Assembly: GCA_002296225.1 (NCBI GenBank)
Contig: DBHR01000094.1
Location: 1 to 6,103 of the forward strand
Origin: Acidobacteria bacterium UBA823
Lineage (GTDB): Bacteria; Acidobacteriota; Vicinamibacteria; Vicinamibacterales; UBA823
DNA length: 6,103 nucleotides
Reading direction: 5' to 3'
Positions 1-4,328 of the stretch are shown here, piece after piece; the stretch's first letter is position 1, and every line of letters starts with the position of its first letter. The notes below the pieces were generated by a model. That model saw only the letters and a list, made by a program, of their open reading frames with translations, was not told the DNA's origin and did no database searches. The position numbers were made by a program, and so were the translations under genes.

Positions 1-137
1 GCGGCCACCATACCCAGCGGGTGCTGATCAACTCCTCAATTCATCTTTCTTAACCCGAATCAGGGCGCACCAATAAGCCTGTCGTGGTTCATCTAGTTGC
101 CCATACCCCGGGTCAATCTTCAAAGCGTTCACCCCGC

Positions 138-151
138 AACGTCAACACGTT
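138..151. promoter_or_regulatory. Inverted repeat / possible operator upstream of the monooxygenase
   Basis: AACGT-CAAC-ACGTT is a perfect inverted repeat with 5-bp arms and a 4-base spacer. It lies 15 bases before the ATG at 167. It sits between a weak -35-like TTCACC (128-133) and a weak -10-like TAGAGT (153-158); their spacing of 19 is long. That -10 would place transcription start at or very near the ATG, fitting a leaderless transcript, and no Shine-Dalgarno sequence is visible before 167. Binding by a TetR- or MarR-type repressor is an inference; no regulator gene is in the window. Short arms like these can occur by chance. Confidence 0.3.
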
Positions 152-166
152 TTAGAGTCTTGCCCG

Positions 167-1384
167 ATGAACTCACTTGAGAATAAAGCAGATCTAGGCG
201 CGGCGGGCCACCAGAGAATGACTCATGACGAGGCAGTCGCTTGGGCCAAAGGAATGATCCCTGCTTTGGCTGGGAGAGCAACCGAGGCAGAACATCTAAG
301 GGAGTTGCCTCAGGCCACAATCGACGAGGTCGCTGCCTCCGGTGCCTTTCGCCTTCTGGTTCCATCGGATCTTGGAGGTTGGGGCCTGGGCCTACGCTCC
401 ATCACCGAAATGGCACGTGTGATGGCGCACGGTTGCGTTTCTTCAGCTTGGACCATCTCGTTTCTGATGCTGCACAACTGGTTCGTCGCGCGAGGACCAA
501 AAGTTCTCCAAGACGACCTTTTTGCAACGCGACCGTACGTGATGATGCCGTGCCCTCTTGCCCCTACGGGAACGGCCGTACCTGTTCGCGGCGGTTACAA
601 GATGACGGGACGTTGGCAGTGGGCGACCGGGGTCCAGCATGCCGATTGGGTGATGGTTAACACGTTGGTAGATCGTGATGGTGAGCCGGAGTCGCGATTT
701 TGCGTGGCCCCGATCTCAGACGTCGAGGTTGACGATGTCTGGCAGACATCGGGTATGCGCGGAACGGGCAGCAATGACATCGTGGCGGATCAAGTCTTTG
801 TCCCTGAACACCGAACTATGACCGCTGCAGATTTTCGAGGCGACGACCCTCCTGGGGCTAGCGTCCGCTCGGATGCCTTCGTACGTTACCCACTGACGCC
901 AGTGTTGGTTCTAGTGGCCGCGGCACCCGCTCTGGGCGGCGCAGAAGCCGCCGTCGACTTGTTTCGTGAACACATGCGCGAGCGGCTGCTGCCCTATTCG
1001 GCTGGCGAGCGCCAAGCAGCGCAGCCTGCCTCGCAAGTCCGACTAGCGGAGGCACTCGCAACAGTTCGCGCAGCCCGACTCGTGTGGCAGGACGCAATCG
1101 ACGATGTCTGTGACATTTATGACGCTGGACGTCAGCTCAACCGCCGTGAACGCAGCCGCTATCGGCTCGCTGCGGCGCACACGGTTCGGTTATCGCTCCA
1201 AACAGTCAACATCGTGTTGGAAGGATCAGGGGCTTCGGTCTTCTTTGAAGATGCGCCCTTGGGGCGCATCCAGCGTGATCTCGTCACGATCAAGGGTCAC
1301 GTCGTCTATGACTGGGATCGCGCAGCTCAACTGGTTGGAAAACTCGAGATCGGCGAGGAACCCGGGCCAACCGACATGCTCTGA
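167..1384 (+). CDS. HsaA-like class D flavin-dependent monooxygenase (acyl-CoA dehydrogenase fold)
   Basis: A 405-residue protein with the acyl-CoA dehydrogenase fold, closest in style to flavin-dependent hydroxylases such as HsaA (3-HSA hydroxylase of steroid degradation) rather than to true acyl-CoA dehydrogenases. These enzymes use reduced flavin from a separate reductase, plus O2, to hydroxylate a phenol-like substrate in the cytoplasm. Visible marks: an N-terminal helical domain with LRELPQATIDE and FRLLVPSDLGG (residues 44-71); SSAWTxxxxxxHNW (92-105); a beta-domain GRWQWATGVQHADW segment (148-161); RGTGSNDIVADQVFVPEHR (198-216); and a C-terminal domain ending GSGA...RIQRDL...H (353-378). 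The length fits the family (about 390-400). The ATG at 167 is used; an ATG at 218 (M18) is a real alternative because homology begins near there, and neither has a good ribosome binding site. No partner flavin reductase is visible. The substrate cannot be read from sequence; a plain acyl-CoA dehydrogenase is the main alternative. Confidence 0.85.
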   Translation: MNSLENKADLGAAGHQRMTHDEAVAWAKGMIPALAGRATEAEHLRELPQATIDEVAASGAFRLLVPSDLGGWGLGLRSITEMARVMAHGCVSSAWTISFLMLHNWFVARGPKVLQDDLFATRPYVMMPCPLAPTGTAVPVRGGYKMTGRWQWATGVQHADWVMVNTLVDRDGEPESRFCVAPISDVEVDDVWQTSGMRGTGSNDIVADQVFVPEHRTMTAADFRGDDPPGASVRSDAFVRYPLTPVLVLVAAAPALGGAEAAVDLFREHMRERLLPYSAGERQAAQPASQVRLAEALATVRAARLVWQDAIDDVCDIYDAGRQLNRRERSRYRLAAAHTVRLSLQTVNIVLEGSGASVFFEDAPLGRIQRDLVTIKGHVVYDWDRAAQLVGKLEIGEEPGPTDML

Positions 1385-1411
1385 CCGAGTCGATCGGTAC
1401 CCATTGGCTGG

Positions 1412-1433
1412 CGCAGACTCTGACAGATCTGCG
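1412..1433. terminator. Weak hairpin between convergent genes
   Basis: CGCAGA (1412-1417) pairs perfectly with TCTGCG (1428-1433) around a 10-base loop, and the palindrome GCGGCGCCGC (1431-1440) overlaps its 3' side. The structure lies in the 58-base gap between the convergent monooxygenase and exporter genes, where a bidirectional terminator would be expected. Neither strand has a T-tract after it, so this is at best a non-canonical terminator and may be chance in GC-rich DNA. Confidence 0.25.
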
Positions 1434-1442
1434 GCGCCGCAC

Positions 1443-2852
1443 CTAGCTCGACACGCCCTCGACCCGGTCGTCGTGAGTGAAGCGACCTTTGATGGCCACG
1501 TTTCTCGCCTCGGGCAACACAGCGACCATAGCCAGGAAAAGTGCCACCCAAATCATCCCAGGAACTACCAGAAGCACCCTAACTTCGACAACTTCAGCGA
1601 ACTGCCCAAAACCAAGATTGAAGATAGCCATGTGCCCCGCTGCCATCATTATGTATAACGACATAACTCTGGCGCGGAACCGGTCCACTACTACAGTCTG
1701 CACAAGGGTTGCCGACAGGGCCATGTAGGCCCCTTGGCTGAGGCCGGCCAGCACCGCAGCGGGTAGCGCGACGTTCGGCCCAGTAGCGGTCCCCAGTAAA
1801 ACAAGCGATAATCCGGAGCCAATGCCGGAAGCAACGAAGGAAAACGCTCGCGTAGTTTCATTTCGTAACTGGGAAACGCCGAGGGTCCCAACCAAGGCTC
1901 CCCCGCCTAGAGCTATAAGGATGGTGCTGTAAAGGCCCTCAGAGCCACCGACCTTTACCGATAAGGCAGGCAACATTGCGTCAAAAGCCATTGTGAGGCC
2001 ACAATGCGCACCTACAAGCGCTATTACCGTTAGCAGGCGGCCGTCTACTGCAACGTAGCGAAGAGCGGCTTCGAGGTCTGCGCGCAGCTCGCGGATCGCA
2101 GTGATGACTACTCGCTCCGGCTCGGTTTTAGGGACGGATACCGTTTCGGCAGTTCCGGCTGGGTCTTCGGTAACTTGAGTCCCCACTCGAAATGCGCACA
2201 ACACTCCCACCATAAGAAGCGCTGCGGACACGACGAACACTGCGCTCACTCCAAGAGTGCTCAGGAAGGCAGCCCCAAACAGAGGGCCAGCCAAACGGGA
2301 ACCATGCTGTGAAAGTCCACTTAAAGCCACCGCGTTAGTGAGGTGAGCTCGCGGAACCGACGTGGCGATGAGCGCTTGGCGGGTCGGCACTGCAATCGCC
2401 TGGGCAGATCCGGTAGCAAAAGCAAGCACACCGACATGCCAAACCTGAACCACGTCGAGAGAAGTGCAAACGGCGAGAGCTGTCGCGCCAACAACACCGA
2501 AAACGCCTCCGCCGATTAATACTCGGCGACGTTGCAACCGATCAGCCATGGCACCAGCAACAGGGCCGACAATAACGAACGGTATGAAACTTGCGAAAGT
2601 GACCCAACCGACTGCTGAGGTAGATCCACCACTTAGGTCGTGCACCAACCACCCTCGCGCCAGCACCTGAGCCCATCGCGAACCAGTAGTGAAGAAGCCG
2701 TTAGCGAAAAGCCAACGAAACTCCGACGACCGCATGGCAGGAAAGCGACCTAACCCATTCTCTGCCGATTGCTCCACCACGCAAAGGTAGCCCGCATGGT
2801 CATGCAGCGTTACGGAGGAACACCTCTCTTGAAGCTTCGCTGCTGAACTCAC
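1443..2852 (-). CDS. MFS transporter, EntS-like exporter family (MFS_3)
   Basis: An inner-membrane major facilitator protein of up to 469 residues, probably a proton-driven exporter of a small molecule. The sequence alternates long hydrophobic segments compatible with 12 membrane helices, with a charged central loop at about 225-265 between the two six-helix halves. The family motif A loop is present as GAMADRLQRRR (100-110). AVPTRQALIATSVP...LTNAVALSG...GSRLAGPLFGA (154-194) and DRFRARVMSLYIMM (390-403) are typical of the EntS/MFS_3 branch. The start is unsure. The listed start is a GTG directly after an in-frame TAA, with GGAG only 3 bases upstream. The family usually begins a few residues before the segment seen here as MRSSEFRWLF, so the ATG at 2735 (M40) or a GTG between them is likely at least as good. 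It converges on the monooxygenase, so any functional pairing is by proximity only. The cargo is unknown. Confidence 0.85.
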   Translation of the reverse strand: MSSAAKLQERCSSVTLHDHAGYLCVVEQSAENGLGRFPAMRSSEFRWLFANGFFTTGSRWAQVLARGWLVHDLSGGSTSAVGWVTFASFIPFVIVGPVAGAMADRLQRRRVLIGGGVFGVVGATALAVCTSLDVVQVWHVGVLAFATGSAQAIAVPTRQALIATSVPRAHLTNAVALSGLSQHGSRLAGPLFGAAFLSTLGVSAVFVVSAALLMVGVLCAFRVGTQVTEDPAGTAETVSVPKTEPERVVITAIRELRADLEAALRYVAVDGRLLTVIALVGAHCGLTMAFDAMLPALSVKVGGSEGLYSTILIALGGGALVGTLGVSQLRNETTRAFSFVASGIGSGLSLVLLGTATGPNVALPAAVLAGLSQGAYMALSATLVQTVVVDRFRARVMSLYIMMAAGHMAIFNLGFGQFAEVVEVRVLLVVPGMIWVALFLAMVAVLPEARNVAIKGRFTHDDRVEGVSS

Positions 2853-3052
2853 TTACTCCGCCAAGCCCATTGACCCCGACAACGAAGTCTCACATGCCGA
2901 GAAACGACACGAAAACAACCGACGCTTAACCAGCGACTAAGAGCGTCCGCGTGCAAATAAGTTCTGACCGCGGGTGGATTCAATACCTAAATGAGACTCA
3001 GACCGCCTGTTGAGGAACTAGACAGGAGGAACGTCGACTCTTGGAGGGGTAG
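2853..3052. promoter_or_regulatory. Divergent intergenic region between exporter and CDGSH gene
   Basis: These 200 bases separate two divergently transcribed genes and must carry promoters for both, unless the exporter starts further inside its frame. No hexamer pair close to sigma-70 consensus could be picked out on either strand. A TTGAAT/TTATTT pair on the minus strand (2983-2955) has 17-base spacing but a poor -10. A 24-codon ATG frame (2991-3065, +) without a ribosome binding site runs into the CDGSH start out of frame. No RNA gene or repeat was recognised. Confidence 0.4.
3043..3048 (+). promoter_or_regulatory. Ribosome binding site of the CDGSH gene
   Basis: GGAGGG lies just before the ATG at 3053, with GGAGG ending 5 bases upstream, and fixes that start. 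It is the clearest Shine-Dalgarno sequence in the window. A second one, AGGAGGA at 3024-3030, lies upstream with no useful start codon at proper spacing: the TTG at 3041 reads only three codons before TAG at 3050-3052, immediately before the ATG. Confidence 0.7.
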
Positions 3053-3256
3053 ATGGCTGACGTAACAGTGAACATTCGCGACGACGGACCACTGCTGGTA
3101 CAGGGACCTTGCGTCCTGAAGGACCAGGCAGGAAACGTCGTGAAGGAGAGTGACAACATGGTCGCCCTTTGTCGATGCGGTCTATCTGGCAGCAAACCAA
3201 TGTGTGACGGAAGCCACACCGACAACTTTGACGGCACGCTCAACCCACCGGATTGA
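3053..3256 (+). CDS. CDGSH-type [2Fe-2S] iron-sulfur protein
   Basis: A 67-residue soluble protein with one complete CDGSH motif: C40-x-C42, then G-S-x-K-P-x-C51-D-G-S-H55. In this family three cysteines and one histidine hold a redox-active, acid-labile 2Fe-2S cluster. The preceding stretch (GPLLVQGPCVLKDQAGNVV, residues 12-30, then MVALCRCG) matches the usual small bacterial CDGSH layout, and the length is normal for a single-domain member. There is no signal peptide or membrane segment, so a cytoplasmic role in electron transfer, Fe-S handling or redox sensing is inferred, not shown. C20 is an extra cysteine outside the ligand set. The ATG is well supported by a GGAGG ribosome binding site. 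The gene is divergent from the exporter and followed by 284 bases without a clear gene, so it may be transcribed alone. Family assignment is firm; physiological role unknown. Confidence 0.92.
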   Translation: MADVTVNIRDDGPLLVQGPCVLKDQAGNVVKESDNMVALCRCGLSGSKPMCDGSHTDNFDGTLNPPD

Positions 3257-3306
3257 GGTGACGGTCGATTACTCAGTCGAGGGATCAAAAGATAGCAAAA
3301 CTCACC

Positions 3307-3386
3307 GGGCGCCAATTTTTTTGTCAGGGTGCCCTCAACCGTGGGGATGTGAGCCGATCGCTCCCCACGGGCCCGGAATTGGCGTC
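3307..3386 (+). other. Potential structured RNA / terminator region with competing helices
   Basis: Hairpin 1 pairs GGGCGCC (3307-3313) with GGTGCCC (3328-3334), 7 pairs with one G-U, across a 14-base loop containing T7 (3316-3322). Hairpin 2 pairs CCGTGGGGA (3339-3347) with TCCCCACGG (3362-3370), 9 perfect pairs and a 14-base loop. A third helix could form instead of hairpin 1: GGCGCCAATT (3308-3317) with AATTGGCGTC (3377-3386), 10 pairs with one G-U, enclosing hairpin 2. The element lies after the CDGSH gene and about 155 bases before the methyltransferase ATG, so it could terminate the first transcript or regulate the second. No T-tract follows hairpin 2. The pairings are read directly; function is inference. 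The rest of 3257-3540 shows no convincing gene: the 60-codon GTG frame at 3259-3440 was not recognised. Confidence 0.35.
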
Positions 3387-3540
3387 GTATTCGATTGGGA
3401 CCGGCTCGCACCACACGAAACAGGCCGAAACGGAATCTGACTGGCCATAAGTCCCGGACCGCGACACCTCACCGTAACCTGAACTGGCGACTGAATTATC
3501 TCCACCGAATCGTTCATGTGATGTGTGGTTCAATTGGGTA

Positions 3541-4314
3541 ATGGATCGTGGACCGACTCCGGACCATGTCCGCTCCAACCGGGCCGTCTGGGATGGTTGG
3601 GCACCGGAGTATGTGGAACCGGGACGGAAGGCGTGGGCCAGCGACGAACCGGTGTGGGGGATCTACGGGGCCCCAGAAGCCGACGTCGGGTTGTTCGAAC
3701 CGTTCGAGGGCGGTGACATCGTCGAGTTGGGATGTGGAACGGCCTACGTGTCGGCGTGGCTGACTCGACGTGGAGGGCGAACGGTAGGGATCGACAACTC
3801 GGCCTCTCAATTGGCGACCGCAGCGGTCTTCCAGCAGGAGTTCGACCTCCACTTCCCGCTCGTCCATGGTGATGCAGAGCAGCTGCCCTTTACCGACGAG
3901 AGCTTCGACTTCGCCATCTCCGAGTACGGCGCCGCCATCTGGTGCGACCCGTACCGCTGGCTTCCCGAAGCAGCGCGGGTACTGCGCCCGGGCGGTCGCC
4001 TGGTGTACCTACGCAACTCTGTCCTGCTCATGCTCTGCGTAGCCAGCGACGATGAGACCCCAACCAGCGACCAGTTGTTGCGACCCCAGTTCGGGATGCA
4101 CCGCTTTGAGTGGCCCGATGATCCGGGTATCGAGTTCCACCTCTCTCACGGTGAGCACATCCAGTTGCTACGTGCGTGCGGGTTTGAGGTCGAGAACCTC
4201 ATAGAAATCCGGCCACCAACCGATGCAACCGAAACCCGTTACCCGTACATCGACCTCGCATGGGCGCAGCAATGGCCCGCTGAGGAAGCTTGGATCGTAC
4301 GCAAGGCCCGATGA
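3541..4314 (+). CDS. Class I SAM-dependent methyltransferase
   Basis: A 257-residue cytoplasmic methyltransferase with a Rossmann-like SAM-binding domain of the Methyltransf_11 type. Numbered from the ATG at 3541: N-terminal SNRAVWDGWAPEYVEPGR cap (12-29); motif I DIVELGCGT (59-67), the glycine loop that binds SAM; motif II acidic residue in VGID (D85); GDAEQLPF (110-117), usually contacting the adenine; FDFAISEYGAAIW (122-134); and the late motif EAARVLRPGGRLVYL (143-157). The substrate-binding C-terminal part is not diagnostic, so the methyl acceptor is unknown. The frame also opens at a GTG (3523), giving six more residues, but neither start has a Shine-Dalgarno sequence. The ATG fits the family N-terminus and lies 6 bases after a -10-like TTCAAT (3529-3534), consistent with leaderless transcription. 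Whether it is co-transcribed with the CDGSH gene 284 bases upstream is uncertain. Third-position G+C (72% over 67 codons) exceeds that of the genes to the left. Confidence 0.85.
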   Translation: MDRGPTPDHVRSNRAVWDGWAPEYVEPGRKAWASDEPVWGIYGAPEADVGLFEPFEGGDIVELGCGTAYVSAWLTRRGGRTVGIDNSASQLATAAVFQQEFDLHFPLVHGDAEQLPFTDESFDFAISEYGAAIWCDPYRWLPEAARVLRPGGRLVYLRNSVLLMLCVASDDETPTSDQLLRPQFGMHRFEWPDDPGIEFHLSHGEHIQLLRACGFEVENLIEIRPPTDATETRYPYIDLAWAQQWPAEEAWIVRKAR

Positions 4315-4328
4315 ACGCTGCACCGGAT

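Noticed and set aside
1..76. Short plus-strand frames open at the left edge, ending at stops near 27, 53 and 76, as the possible tail of an upstream gene.
   Set aside because: All three frames are open for a similar short length and none gives a recognisable C-terminus, so no upstream gene can be supported.
97..116. Imperfect inverted repeat TTGCCC...GGTCAA around CCCGGG upstream of the first gene.
   Set aside because: Six-base arms with a mismatch and an unpaired 8-base centre are expected by chance in GC-rich DNA.
1104..1658. A 184-codon plus-strand frame across the 3' end of the monooxygenase and of the exporter.
   Set aside because: It overlaps two well-supported genes in other frames and shows no family features.
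2998..3414. A 138-codon minus-strand frame covering the CDGSH gene.
   Set aside because: It lies antisense to a well-supported gene and has an unstructured, Arg/Ser/Pro-rich translation typical of a shadow frame.
3150..3440. A 96-codon plus-strand frame overlapping and extending past the CDGSH gene, with a possible GTG restart at 3259.
   Set aside because: Its first part is out of phase with a firm CDGSH gene, its later part resembles no family I know, and third-position use (about half G/C) is not gene-like for this DNA.
3390..3538. Near-identical 10-mers TTCGATTGGG (3390-3399) and TTCAATTGGG (3529-3538), considered as a direct repeat or paired binding site.
   Set aside because: Only two copies with one mismatch, about 140 bases apart; no further copies or symmetry.
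3324..3578. An 84-codon minus-strand frame in the CDGSH-methyltransferase gap.
   Set aside because: It overlaps the methyltransferase start, its translation is rich in Ser/Gly without domain features, and it has no ribosome binding site.
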